From the NCBI GenBank assembly GCA_041395565.1, contig JAWLAI010000005.1:62001-126000 (forward strand): a stretch of DNA of 64,000 nt, read 5' to 3'. Source of the stretch: Pseudomonadota bacterium (GTDB lineage: Bacteria > Pseudomonadota > Gammaproteobacteria > UBA9214). Positions 1-7,793 of the stretch are shown here, in pieces. Position 1 is the first letter of the stretch. Every line of letters starts with the position of its first letter. Made by a program: the position numbers and the translations under genes. Below the pieces are notes generated by a model. That model had not been told where the DNA came from, ran no database searches, and saw nothing but the letters and a program-made list of their open reading frames with translations.

Positions 1-36
1 AAAAAAAAGGCGACGGCAGATTCCTGTCCGTCGCCC
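1..36 (-). terminator. Intrinsic terminator of the glycine riboswitch leader
   Basis: On the minus strand an 8-bp perfect GC-rich stem (arms 9-16 and 28-35) is followed by a run of eight T. It lies directly after the second glycine aptamer, so it is probably the expression platform that stops transcription into a gcv gene lying left of the window when glycine is absent. Confidence 0.85.
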
Positions 37-49
37 CTCTGTCCGGTGA

Positions 50-215
50 CCTGAGAGTGTAGGTGAACCGTGCAGGAACACGCTCACCCGTCCCCTTCGG
101 TGGGTCGTGAGTCGACCGCTCTCCAGAGTCAACTTCTGCTACAGTCCTTTTGCCTGAGCGTTTCCTGGCGTGTTGCGCCTTCGGCGGTGCAGGCCTCTGC
201 GGCCGCACTCTCTCC
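50..215 (-). promoter_or_regulatory. Tandem glycine riboswitch (two aptamers)
   Basis: Read on the minus strand, two aptamers of the gcvT-leader class follow each other. Aptamer 1 runs from GGAGAG at 215 to CTCAGGCA near 151; aptamer 2 runs from GGAGAG at 124 to CTCTCAGG near 50. Each contains the conserved CCGAAGG core (near 183-190 and 93-103). A short linker joins them and an intrinsic terminator follows. In gammaproteobacteria this RNA normally controls gcvTHP, which in E. coli lies directly downstream of ubiI, as here. The controlled gene is outside the window, so the target is inferred from synteny. Confidence 0.9.
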
Positions 216-240
216 CGCAGCAGAGTTACGTCGTGGCGCC

Positions 241-246
241 ACTATA
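241..246 (-). promoter_or_regulatory. Possible -10 box for the glycine riboswitch transcript
   Basis: TATAGT on the minus strand ends about 26 nt upstream of the first aptamer, which would put the start of transcription near 234. No good -35 box is seen at the right distance, so this is only a candidate. Apart from it, the 120 bases between the aptamer and ubiI show nothing recognisable. Confidence 0.35.
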
Positions 247-335
247 CTCCTGCCGGAGCCCGAGTTCCAGATTCCCCCCACCCGGAGTGCGCGAGGCAAA
301 ACCGGCGCACATACACATATATATAGGAGCATCGT

Positions 336-1574
336 TCAGTTCGGTGTCCGCAAGACGGGCAGTCCCCGCGCCAGCGCCGGCAGGTCCCCCGCCAGCCCCA
401 TGGCATGGCGCATGAACAGCTGCCGTACCGGACCGGCATGATTGACGGCATCCAGACCGCGGCTGCGCACCTGACCGAGCATCGGATTGGCGTTACTGAA
501 CAGGCGGTTAATGCCATCCATCGCGGCCATCATCAGCTGGTTGTCGGCGCGCCGCCAGCGCTCGAAGCGGCGCAGGGTGTGCAGCGCGCCGGGATCCCGT
601 CCCTGGTGCAGCGCATCCAGAATCACCTCGGCCAGCGCCGCCGCATCCAGCAGACCGAGGTTCACACCCTGCCCGGCCAGTGGGTGGATGGCATGCGCGG
701 CATCGCCGATCAGGGCCGCTCGCCCGATGACATAGCGCTCGGCGTGCTGGCGCCGCAACGGCCATGCCGTGCGCGGCCCCGATTCGATGATATCGCCCAG
801 CCGGTGTTCGAAGGCGGCTGCGAGCTGCGCGTGAAAGTCTACCGGATCGGCCTCGAGCATACGCCCGGTCGCGGCGGCCGACTGCGTCCAGACGATCGAG
901 CACCAGCCGTCGGCCATGGGCAGAAACGCCAGCGGCCCGCCCGGGAGAAAGCGCTGCCACGCGGTATTACGGTGCGCCAGCGCGGTACGCACCGGCGCAA
1001 CCAGCGCGCTCTGGCGGTAATCGAGAGCGTGCACGCCGATCCCCAGCATGCCGCGCACCGGCGAAGCGGCGCCGTCCGCTGCCACCACGACACTGGCGGC
1101 GATCTCACGACCGTCGTCGAGCACTGCCACACCGGCGCTGCTGCCTGCCTGCACGGACTGGCAGGCGGCAGGACAGAAAACGCTGACCGACGGCAGCGCA
1201 TGCAGCCGTTCCCACAGCGCAGCGACGATATGGTGCGGGGCCAGGATATAGCCCAGACAGGGCTCCGCGAGTTCGGCGCAATCGAAATGCAGGGTACCGT
1301 TGCCGACGGCATCCCAGACTTCCATGTCGGTGAAGGCGCAGCATTCATGCGCCGTGATGCCTGCCCAGACCTCCAGGGCGCGGAAGATGCGCTCGGAGGC
1401 GCGCGAGACGGCGTACATGCGCGCATCGGAGACCGGTTGCGGCTCCCGCGGCTCGACCACGGCCACACGCACCCCGGCCATGCCCAGCGCGCAGGCCGCG
1501 GCACTGCCCACGATGCCTGCGCCAACGACGATGACATCGAACCGCTGCGACCCCGAACCGGCGTCGCGCTTCAC
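336..1574 (-). CDS. ubiI: 2-polyprenylphenol 6-hydroxylase UbiI (VisC), FAD-dependent
   Basis: A 412-residue flavoprotein monooxygenase that would hydroxylate C5 of the ubiquinone ring. It shows the N-terminal dinucleotide-binding motif (VVGAGIVGSAAACAL, residues 16-30), a central AADGA stretch near 166, and the second FAD motif GDAAHAIHPLAGQGVNLG near 290-307. The internal MEVWD motif (about 84-88) and the C-terminal MRHAMGL stretch resemble E. coli UbiI rather than UbiH. It overlaps ubiH by four bases (ATGA), so the two are translationally coupled. The order pepP-ubiH-ubiI before a gcv leader is that of E. coli. Confidence 0.92.
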   Translation of the reverse strand: MKRDAGSGSQRFDVIVVGAGIVGSAAACALGMAGVRVAVVEPREPQPVSDARMYAVSRASERIFRALEVWAGITAHECCAFTDMEVWDAVGNGTLHFDCAELAEPCLGYILAPHHIVAALWERLHALPSVSVFCPAACQSVQAGSSAGVAVLDDGREIAASVVVAADGAASPVRGMLGIGVHALDYRQSALVAPVRTALAHRNTAWQRFLPGGPLAFLPMADGWCSIVWTQSAAATGRMLEADPVDFHAQLAAAFEHRLGDIIESGPRTAWPLRRQHAERYVIGRAALIGDAAHAIHPLAGQGVNLGLLDAAALAEVILDALHQGRDPGALHTLRRFERWRRADNQLMMAAMDGINRLFSNANPMLGQVRSRGLDAVNHAGPVRQLFMRHAMGLAGDLPALARGLPVLRTPN

Positions 1575-2788
1575 AATGGCAACCCGCGCGCCAACCGCGG
1601 CACGCGCCCGGAACGTCCCATGGTCAGCCGCGTCAGCAGCCGCTTTGCCGGCGGCAACAGGTCCAGCGCCACCATGCCGGCACTGCGGGCGGCTGCCAGG
1701 CCCGGCAGCGGCAAGGTGAACAGGCGCGCCAACCCGTCGGTAAACACGGTGACGCTGGCATGGTCACGACGGCGCCAGTCGGCGTAACGCGCCAGCACCG
1801 CGTCCGCGCCCGGGTCGGCACCGGCACGCACGGCATCGACGATCACCTCGGCGAGCACCGCAACATCGCGAGCACCGAGATTGAAGCCCTGCCCGGCGAT
1901 GGGATGCAGGGTGTGCACCGCATTTCCCACCAGCGCCAGCCGCGCTGCAACCGTTTGCCGCGCACTGAGCAGGCGCAGGGGCCAGGCCTGGCGCGTGCCG
2001 ACACGCACAAAGCGCCCCAGGCGCTGGCCGAAGCGCGCCTGCAACTGTTCGAGGAATGCGGCATCGTCCAGTGCCAGCACGGCTTCGGTCTGATCGCTTG
2101 CCACGGTCCACACCACGGCACAACGACCTTCCGACTGCGGCAGCAGGGCCAGTGGACCGCTGTCCGTGAAACGCTCGTAGGCAATGTTGTCGTGTGGCAG
2201 CTGGGCCGTGACATTGGTGATGATCGCGGTCTGACCGTAATCGGTCTGCAGCGCGGCGATGCCGGCCTGCTCGCGCAGCACCGAATCCGCACCGTCAGCC
2301 GCCACCAGCAACCGTGCCGCCACCGTCTGCGCACCGTCCGCCCCCTCGATTGCAACGCGGACACGGTCCGTGACCGCTGCCGCGCCGACCACCCGGGCGG
2401 GACAGACGCGCTCGACATCGTCCAGGCGTGCAACCGCCCCGGCCAGTACCTGACCGATGACACGTGCAGGCACGACGTAACCGATGGCCGGCAATCCCTC
2501 CTCGCCACGGTCCATGCGGACGGCGCCGAAATGACCCCGGTCCGAGACGTGGATGCGGTGAATGGGGGTGGCCGCGGCTTCGATCTCGGCCCATACACCG
2601 AGGCCGTCGAAAATACGCCGGGTCCCGTAGGCCAGCGCGATGGCGCGGTCGTCGTAGCCGGGTTCCTCGCGCCGCTCCCGGGGCACGGCCTCCACCGACA
2701 TGATGCGCAGCCCCTGGCCCGACAGCGCACATGCCAGACATGCGCCGACCATGCCGCCGCCAGCGATGATGATGTCAGCTTCCTGCAT
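1571..2788 (-). CDS. ubiH: 2-octaprenyl-6-methoxyphenol hydroxylase UbiH
   Basis: A 405-residue FAD-dependent aromatic hydroxylase of ubiquinone synthesis, expected to act at ring position C1. It has the N-terminal FAD motif GGGMVGACLACAL, the UbiH-typical HVSDRGHFG (about residues 80-88), and a second FAD motif reading GNAVHTLHPIAGQGFNLG, where the Asn matches UbiH rather than the GDAAH of its sister UbiI. It starts 21 bases after pepP ends and overlaps ubiI, so the three probably form one operon. Length is normal for the family. Confidence 0.93.
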   Translation of the reverse strand: MQEADIIIAGGGMVGACLACALSGQGLRIMSVEAVPRERREEPGYDDRAIALAYGTRRIFDGLGVWAEIEAAATPIHRIHVSDRGHFGAVRMDRGEEGLPAIGYVVPARVIGQVLAGAVARLDDVERVCPARVVGAAAVTDRVRVAIEGADGAQTVAARLLVAADGADSVLREQAGIAALQTDYGQTAIITNVTAQLPHDNIAYERFTDSGPLALLPQSEGRCAVVWTVASDQTEAVLALDDAAFLEQLQARFGQRLGRFVRVGTRQAWPLRLLSARQTVAARLALVGNAVHTLHPIAGQGFNLGARDVAVLAEVIVDAVRAGADPGADAVLARYADWRRRDHASVTVFTDGLARLFTLPLPGLAAARSAGMVALDLLPPAKRLLTRLTMGRSGRVPRLARGLPL

Positions 2789-2809
2789 CCCGCACCCGAC
2801 CCGGCCCGT

Positions 2810-4135
2810 TCACGCCACCGAGCGCGCGGCCAGCATCAGCGCCTCGATGTCGGCCACCTGCTTCGGCGCCGCTGCCGTGAGCACCTCGTGGCCTGCGCGG
2901 GTCACCAGCACGTCGTCCTCGATGCGGATGCCGATGTTCCACCACTTCTTCGCCACCCCCTTGCTGCCGGCCGGGATGTACAACCCTGGTTCGACCGTCA
3001 GCACCATGCCCGGCTCCAGCACGCGCCACTCGTCGCCCACCTTGTAGTCACCGACATCGTGCACGTCCATGCCCAGCCAGTGACCGGTACGGTGCATATA
3101 GAAGCGGCGGTAGGCCTCGGTGCGGATCAGTTCGGACGGCTTGCCCTTGAGGATGCCCAGCCGCACCAGGCCGCGGGTCAGCGCCTTGACCGCGGCTTCA
3201 TGCGGCGCATTCCAGTGGTTGCCCGGCCGAACCTGCTCGATGGCCGCGAGCTGGGCGGCCAGCACCACTTCATATAGCGCACGCTGCGGCGTGGTGAACC
3301 TGCCGTTTACCGGGAAGGTCCGGGTGACATCCGCGGCATAGCAGTCGTATTCGGCACCGGCATCGATCAGCAGCAGATCACCGTCCTGCAGCGCCGCACT
3401 GTTGTGCGTGTAGTGCAGGATGCAGCCGTTGGCGCCAGCGCCGACGATGCTGGGATAGGCAGGCACCATACCCGCCTGCCGGAACGCATGCAGCAGTTCC
3501 GCCTCGACCTGGTACTCGTACTGGCCCGGGATTGCCGCCTGCATCGCGCGGCGATGGGCGGCGCAGGTGACCTTTGCCGCCGTGCGCATGGCGCGCACCT
3601 CGGCCGGGCTCTTGTACAGACGCATGTCGTGCAACAGGTGCTCGAGGGCAATGAACTTGTCCGGCGTGCGCGCGCCGCGGCGGCTGCCCTGCCGGATGCG
3701 GTTGACCCATTCCAGCACGCTCTTGTCGAATTCCGGCCGCGATCCCATGGTGTAGAACACCTGTTCGCTGTCCTCGAGCAGGCCGGGCAGGATGTCGTCG
3801 ATGTCGCCGATCGGAAAGGCATCGTCGGCGCCGTATTCGCTGACCGCCCCTTCGGTGCCGGCCCGGCGTCCGGTCCAGGTCTCGCTTTCGGGATCGCGCT
3901 CACGGCAGAACAGCAGGTACTCGCCGTGGCTGCGGCGTGGGACGAGCACGGCTACGGCATCCGGCTCGTTGAATCCGGTCAGGTAATAAAAATCGCTGTC
4001 CGCCCGGAACGGGTACTCGACATCCCGATTCCGCACCTGCTCGGAAGAAGTCGGGATGATGGCGATCGAGTCCTTGCCCATCATGCGCATGAGCTGCTTG
4101 CGGCGCCTGCTATATTCCTTGCGGGGGATCATCAT
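2810..4135 (-). CDS. pepP: Xaa-Pro aminopeptidase PepP (aminopeptidase P)
   Basis: A 441-residue cytoplasmic metallopeptidase of the M24B family that removes N-terminal residues preceding proline. The N-terminal AMP_N domain (about 1-135) is followed by the pita-bread catalytic domain. The dimetal ligands are visible: Asp258 in LLIDAG, Asp269 in ADVTRTFP, His in HRTGHWLGMDVHD near 354, Glu in TVEPGLYIP near 382, and Glu in IRIEDD near 405. Length matches E. coli PepP (441). It sits between the ygfB homologue and ubiH as in E. coli. Confidence 0.95.
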   Translation of the reverse strand: MMIPRKEYSRRRKQLMRMMGKDSIAIIPTSSEQVRNRDVEYPFRADSDFYYLTGFNEPDAVAVLVPRRSHGEYLLFCRERDPESETWTGRRAGTEGAVSEYGADDAFPIGDIDDILPGLLEDSEQVFYTMGSRPEFDKSVLEWVNRIRQGSRRGARTPDKFIALEHLLHDMRLYKSPAEVRAMRTAAKVTCAAHRRAMQAAIPGQYEYQVEAELLHAFRQAGMVPAYPSIVGAGANGCILHYTHNSAALQDGDLLLIDAGAEYDCYAADVTRTFPVNGRFTTPQRALYEVVLAAQLAAIEQVRPGNHWNAPHEAAVKALTRGLVRLGILKGKPSELIRTEAYRRFYMHRTGHWLGMDVHDVGDYKVGDEWRVLEPGMVLTVEPGLYIPAGSKGVAKKWWNIGIRIEDDVLVTRAGHEVLTAAAPKQVADIEALMLAARSVA

Positions 4136-4147
4136 CGCACTGCCCGC

Positions 4148-4714
4148 CTACTGGAGTCGCGCCGATGCCGGTAGCGGCTGCTGCAGCTCTCCGTGCAGGA
4201 GCAGCACACTGATCCTGACGTACTCTGTGATCTCCGCGTAGGCGATCTCATCATCCTCGTCCAGCGGCTCCGCGCTGAAGCCGGCACGGGATATCTCGTA
4301 AAAGTCATGCATCACCTCGCGCACGGTAGCGGGCAACCCGGCGTGCTCCCTGATACCGCCCAGGGCCAACCCATAGAGAAAGCTGCCGCACCAGTCACCC
4401 AGCGCCCGGGTCCGCACCGGTAGCGCCACTTCGTCGGACGGCAGCAGCAGGCCGAACCCGAACTCAGTGTCATTCAGCTCACCGAGGACTCCGTTGTGCA
4501 ACTCGTCAAGCAGCTCGTTACAGGCCTGCGCCGACGCGCTCTGGGTGTTGCCTGCGCCCAGCAGATGGCTACGCCAGCCGCTGTCCTGCGCGCTCCCGCC
4601 GGCCACCAGCAGGCCGCAGAGCAGTCCGTGCGCCTCGGCCGCGTTGCTGGGTGCACCGGCCGCCCGCAAACTTCCGTCCAGCTCCGCATAACTGCATGTC
4701 GCCGCTTCGTTCAC
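4148..4714 (-). CDS. ygfB: YgfB/YecA family protein (UPF0149)
   Basis: A 188-residue helical protein of the UPF0149 family. The N-terminal stretch with AHGLLCGLLVAGG (about 28-40) and the central GDWCGSFLYGLALGG (about 106-120) are typical. Biochemical function in this organism is unknown; a Pseudomonas homologue has been reported to affect gene regulation and antibiotic resistance. It leads the ygfB-pepP-ubiH-ubiI run and lies 12 bases from pepP. It is divergent from the ZapB-like gene. Confidence 0.85.
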   Translation of the reverse strand: MNEAATCSYAELDGSLRAAGAPSNAAEAHGLLCGLLVAGGSAQDSGWRSHLLGAGNTQSASAQACNELLDELHNGVLGELNDTEFGFGLLLPSDEVALPVRTRALGDWCGSFLYGLALGGIREHAGLPATVREVMHDFYEISRAGFSAEPLDEDDEIAYAEITEYVRISVLLLHGELQQPLPASARLQ

Positions 4715-4819
4715 CTGTCGCCTCCGCGCCCACGCTGGGCATTCAACACACTATCGTGCTGATTATCGCACAATTACTGTCACGTCCACGCCCGGCCCGG
4801 CTGACGCGGCGGCGCCGTA

Positions 4820-4848
4820 TTGACCATGCCTGGCGGGAGCACTATATT
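4820..4848 (+). promoter_or_regulatory. Sigma70 promoter giving a leaderless zapB-like/zapA mRNA
   Basis: TTGACC (4820-4825), a 17-base spacer and TATATT (4843-4848) form a near-consensus promoter. The start of transcription expected 6-7 bases downstream falls on the A of the ATG at 4855. No Shine-Dalgarno sequence could therefore be in the mRNA. Confidence 0.7.
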
Positions 4849-4854
4849 GGCCGC

Positions 4855-5088
4855 ATGAATAGCAAAGCCGATCATCCGAGCATAGAACAGGAACTCGTGC
4901 GTCTGGAAGGCCAGGTCGAGCAGTTGCTCGACGTCGTGGAGCGACTGACGCGGGAAAACCGCTCACTGCGCAACCAGCAGGAATCGCTCACCATGGAACG
5001 TGCCGGCCTGCTGGAAAAGCATGACCAGGTACGCCACCGCGTCGATGCCATCGTGACCCGGTTGAAATCGTTGGAGACCGGGATATGA
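4855..5088 (+). CDS. Small ZapB-like coiled-coil protein (TIGR02449 type)
   Basis: A 77-residue protein, almost entirely one coiled coil, with heptads of Leu/Val in LVRLEGQVEQLLDVVERL and following RENRSLRNQQ. Its size, composition and position immediately before zapA match the gammaproteobacterial TIGR02449 family, thought to be a ZapB-like partner in division-ring assembly. It overlaps zapA by four bases (ATGA). The ATG at 4855 was chosen because the family begins here and an upstream extension would run through the promoter. The promoter places the transcript start on the start codon, so translation is probably leaderless. Confidence 0.8.
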   Translation: MNSKADHPSIEQELVRLEGQVEQLLDVVERLTRENRSLRNQQESLTMERAGLLEKHDQVRHRVDAIVTRLKSLETGI

Positions 5089-5396
5089 GCCGCGAGGCAG
5101 TCAAGATCACGATTCTGGACAAGGAGTACATCGTTGCCTGTCCGGATGGCGAAGAGGAAGCGCTGCGGGCATCGGCCAGATACCTGAGCGAGAAGATGAA
5201 GGAGATTCGGGCCGGCGGCAAGGTGGTCGGTATCGATCGCATCGCGGTCATGGCCGGACTGAATATCGCCCACGATGCCATCGACCTCGGCATCGACGGG
5301 ACAGACCTGTCGCGCACGGCCGGCGCCCGCCTCAACAGGCTGAACAACAGAATCGAAGAAGCGCTGGCGAAGTTGCGTCAGCCGGAGCTGAATTAG
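5085..5396 (+). CDS. zapA: Cell division protein ZapA
   Basis: A 103-residue FtsZ-ring stabilising protein. The N-terminal part contains ITILDKEYIVACP (about 8-20), the middle IDRIAVMAGLNIAHD (about 48-62), and the C-terminal third is a coiled coil for dimerisation. All are family hallmarks. It overlaps the ZapB-like gene by ATGA, so its translation likely depends on the upstream frame. 6S RNA and ygfA follow, as in E. coli and Pseudomonas. Confidence 0.95.
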   Translation: MSREAVKITILDKEYIVACPDGEEEALRASARYLSEKMKEIRAGGKVVGIDRIAVMAGLNIAHDAIDLGIDGTDLSRTAGARLNRLNNRIEEALAKLRQPELN

Positions 5397-5425
5397 AACG
5401 GCATGGCCGTTGACCCGTTGGTTTC

Positions 5426-5611
5426 GGGCATCCCCTGCTGTGTTCGATAGTCGCTGAGATCCCCTTGAGCCTAATCACCATCTCAGGGGACTCATGCTGG
5501 TGCCGGTGTGCACATCCGCCAAGCGCGGAGAGCCTGAGGCATCACTGCCGTCCCCCTCTTGAACCTTTGGTTCAAGGGCAACAGCGACACCGGCACGAGC
5601 GGAGGATGCCC
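5426..5611 (+). ncRNA. ssrS: 6S RNA
   Basis: About 186 nt of RNA that would bind the sigma70 RNA polymerase holoenzyme. The ends pair (GGGCATCC at 5426-5433 with GGATGCCC at 5604-5611). The 5-prime arm has CCCCTTGAGCC, aligning with the E. coli CCCCTGAGCC, and the 3-prime arm has the well-conserved hairpin CTTGAACC-TTT-GGTTCAAG near 5554-5576. The position between zapA and ygfA is the conserved one. The ends are estimated from pairing and may be off by several bases; no clear promoter was assigned. Confidence 0.9.
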
Positions 5612-5661
5612 CCCTTATATTATTGCTAGCCTCCCCCACCCCGCGCCCATCCGGGAACACC

Positions 5662-6249
5662 ATGCCTGACTACCGCGCGCTACGACAGGATATCCGCGCC
5701 CGACGCAGGTCCATCCCCCCGGCCGAGGCCAGACACCGCGCCGCGCAGTTGGCCCATGCCGTGCGGCGAGACCGGCTGACCCTGACCTGCCGGCACATAG
5801 CCGCTTATCTTGCCGCCGACGGCGAACTGGATCCGCATCCCCTGATCGAAAGCCTGTGGTCGCTGGGCAAGCGCGTCTATCTCCCAGTACTCGTGCCATT
5901 CACCCGCAACCGGCTCTGGTTTGCACGCTACACACCCGCCAGCCGCCTCGTGCACAACCGCTACGGCATCCCCGAACCCGATCGGGCGGAACTCGTCAGG
6001 CCCGCTGCTCTGGACCTGGTGCTGACCCCACTCGTGGCATTCGATGACAGCGGACACCGCATCGGGATGGGCGGCGGGTTCTACGATCGCACCTTCGCAT
6101 TCCTGCAGGCACGCAGCCACTGGCGCAAACCGCTGCTATTGGGCATCGCCTATGCTTTCCAGCAGCAACCGCACATCACCGCTGCACCCTGGGATGTACC
6201 GCTCGACGCAGTCGCGACTGAGACAGGAGTACGGCATTTCCGGCCGTAA
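5662..6249 (+). CDS. ygfA: 5-formyltetrahydrofolate cyclo-ligase
   Basis: A 195-residue enzyme converting 5-formyl-THF to 5,10-methenyl-THF with ATP. The N-terminal basic helix with an ALRQDIRARRRSI-type start is typical, as are LVAFDDSGHRIGMGGGFYDRTF (about residues 125-146; the GMGGGFYDR loop binds substrate) and a C-terminal DVPLDAVATE. The ATG at 5662 fits the family start; a TTG at 5623 in frame is less likely. It follows 6S RNA by about 50 bases and may be cotranscribed with it, as in E. coli. Confidence 0.92.
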   Translation: MPDYRALRQDIRARRRSIPPAEARHRAAQLAHAVRRDRLTLTCRHIAAYLAADGELDPHPLIESLWSLGKRVYLPVLVPFTRNRLWFARYTPASRLVHNRYGIPEPDRAELVRPAALDLVLTPLVAFDDSGHRIGMGGGFYDRTFAFLQARSHWRKPLLLGIAYAFQQQPHITAAPWDVPLDAVATETGVRHFRP

Positions 6250-6316
6250 CGCAGCGATCCGGCAGCCTGTCTTGCAGCAGACTGTATCTTTTTAACAACA
6301 CCAGGCAGGAGTTCTC

Positions 6317-6784
6317 ATGCACCACTGGCTGATGAAATCAGAACCGGACGTGTTCGGCATCGACGATCTCAAGCGGATGCCGAACCGAACGGACAAATGG
6401 GAAGGGGTGCGCAATTATCAGGTACGCAACATGATGCGCGATGACATGCAGCCGGGTGACCTGGCCTTCTTCTATCATTCGAACTGCAAGGAGCCCGGCA
6501 TCGTCGGCATCATGAAGATCGTCCGCGGCGGCTATCCGGACCACACGGCCTTCGATCCGAGGGCGAAATATTTCGACCCCAAGAGCGATCCCGGCAGCCC
6601 GCGCTGGTACATGGTGGACGTGCGGTTCGTGCGGAAGCTCAAGCGCATCATCACGCTCGCGGAGTTGAAAACCCACGCCGCATTGTCCGACCTCCCGCTA
6701 CTCCGGCGCGGCAATCGATTGTCTGTCATGCCGCTCGATGCAGCGCAGTGGAACTACATCCTCACACTCGAGTCGTCACGGTAA
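6317..6784 (+). CDS. EVE domain protein
   Basis: A 155-residue protein that is one complete EVE domain, of the PUA-like fold that reads modified bases. The N-terminal WLMKSEPDVFGIDDL, the WEGVRNYQVRNMMRD block (about 29-43), GDLAFFYHSNC (about 47-57) and PGIVGIMKI are the family signature; aromatic residues in these blocks would form the binding cage. An AGGAG ribosome site lies about 8 bases before the ATG. The ligand here is unknown; links to modified nucleic acid are inference from the family. Confidence 0.9.
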   Translation: MHHWLMKSEPDVFGIDDLKRMPNRTDKWEGVRNYQVRNMMRDDMQPGDLAFFYHSNCKEPGIVGIMKIVRGGYPDHTAFDPRAKYFDPKSDPGSPRWYMVDVRFVRKLKRIITLAELKTHAALSDLPLLRRGNRLSVMPLDAAQWNYILTLESSR

Positions 6785-6970
6785 GCGCCGCTTTCAGGCC
6801 TCCGTCGGCAGCGTCAGAAAGTGTCGGAATTTTTCACAAACAGGTGTGGAAACAAAAGTCAATAGATCCTATCTTATTGTTTTTACATTTGATATCCAGG
6901 GCTCGGCAAGAATCCCGCACGATGCGCGACGATCCTTTCCAGCAACCGAGTGTTAACTATACCGACCGCA

Positions 6971-6989
6971 GGTGACGCAATGCGTCACC
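6971..6989. repeat. 19-bp perfect palindrome
   Basis: GGTGACGCA-A-TGCGTCACC has 9-bp perfect arms around a single base. It is a possible operator for a dimeric regulator or a small cruciform. No matching family consensus was recognised. Confidence 0.6.
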
Positions 6990-7099
6990 CCGGCGGACCG
7001 CCCCGCAGACGCCGCGCGCGCACCCCCGCAAGCACGCCGACAGCACCTTCGCGACGCGCGCAACAACCGCTGCAGCAGCACATGCACATCTGCATCGTG

Positions 7100-7200
7100 C
7101 AGTGCACGCAACGATGACATGCACTGCACGCATGCTCATCGTGACCATGCAAACATCATGAACAAAGTGACGCGCACTGTGCGTGCAAGACACTGCACGA
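7100..7200. repeat. Nested inverted repeats of TGCA/GTGC words
   Basis: ATCGTGCAGTG near 7099-7112 is matched by CACTGCACGAT near 7190-7200. Inside it, CAGTGCA pairs with TGCACTG, and ACGATGA (7111-7117) pairs with TCATCGT (7136-7142). The overlapping dyads suggest either several operator sites or a structured RNA; which one cannot be told from sequence alone. Confidence 0.4.
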
Positions 7201-7423
7201 TACGACACACAATTGCATCTCGCAGGTCTATACAAGCAAAAAATTCAAGCATGTCGCAAACATGCCGAAACACTTGCTCGATTGAGTTTGTTTTTGAGAT
7301 GCAGCATCGTTGCATGATGAAACAAGCAACAATCAACGCAACATTTCCAATAACAAAAAACTGGTATTTTGTAATCGTTTGTTTATACTCGGCTTGGGCA
7401 ATTTAATGTAATGGAGGTTTGTT

Positions 7424-7714
7424 ATGGCTACAAAGAAGAAGGCTGCAACCAAGAAGAAGGTTGCAACGAAGCGTAAGGCTGCACCGAAGCGTAAGGCCGC
7501 TCCGAAGCGCAAGGCTGCTACCAAGAAGAAGGCAGCACCGAAGCGGAAGAAGGCCGCTCCGAAGCGCAAGAAGGCAGCCGCGAAGAAGAAGGCTGCTCCG
7601 AAGCGGAAGAAGGCCGCTCCGAAGCGCAAGAAGGCAGCTGCGAAGAAGAAGGCTGCTCCGAAGCGGAAGAAGGCCGCTCCGAAGCGCAAGAAGGCCACTC
7701 GCAAGAAAGCCTAA
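7424..7714 (+). CDS. Histone H1-like Lys/Ala/Pro repeat protein
   Basis: A 96-residue, extremely basic protein made only of Ala, Lys, Pro, Arg and Thr with one Val after the start Met. It resembles the C-terminal tail of histone H1 and the bacterial AlgP/HupH1-type proteins, so non-specific DNA binding in the nucleoid is likely. Repeated AAPKRKK and AAAKKK blocks are encoded by a 60-bp tandem repeat. A strong GGAGG lies 8 bases before the ATG, and two hairpins close the unit. Purifying selection on amino-acid composition rather than fold is expected. Confidence 0.85.
   Translation: MATKKKAATKKKVATKRKAAPKRKAAPKRKAATKKKAAPKRKKAAPKRKKAAAKKKAAPKRKKAAPKRKKAAAKKKAAPKRKKAAPKRKKATRKKA
7532..7711 (+). 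repeat. Three tandem 60-bp repeats inside the H1-like gene
   Basis: Units 7532-7591, 7592-7651 and 7652-7711 each encode the block AAPKRKKAAPKRKKAAAKKK or a close variant. The first two units differ by only a few silent changes, and the third diverges at its end. Copy number could vary between strains through slippage or recombination. Confidence 0.85.
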
Positions 7715-7731
7715 GTGCGGCACGTTTGCAT

Positions 7732-7793
7732 GGAACCCGCCTGGCGGGTTCCAGCAAACACCAAAAAGCCCGGGATTCCCGGGCTTTTTTTAT
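7732..7793 (+). terminator. Double-hairpin terminator of the H1-like gene
   Basis: A first inverted repeat GGAACCCGCC/GGCGGGTTCC (7732-7752) is followed by AGCCCGGG-ATT-CCCGGGCT (7767-7785) and a run of seven T. The second hairpin is a classical intrinsic terminator. Confidence 0.9.

Larger units (their letters stand above)
6785..7423. other. Long AT-richer intergenic region before the H1-like gene
   Basis: There is no convincing gene in these 639 bases. The first 190 bases are AT-rich. The region 6971-7210 is crowded with inverted repeats built on TGCA/GCAC words. A -10-like TATACT (7384-7389) lies 34 bases before the H1-like start codon, with no clear -35. Confidence 0.6.

Noticed and set aside
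1760..3277. 505-codon open frame on the plus strand over ubiH and pepP
   Set aside because: It is an antisense shadow in GC-rich DNA; it has no family motifs, while the minus-strand frames carry intact FAD and metal motifs.
7532..7711. Tandem repeats as a CRISPR-like array
   Set aside because: The repeats are contiguous without spacers and encode Lys/Ala protein blocks in frame.
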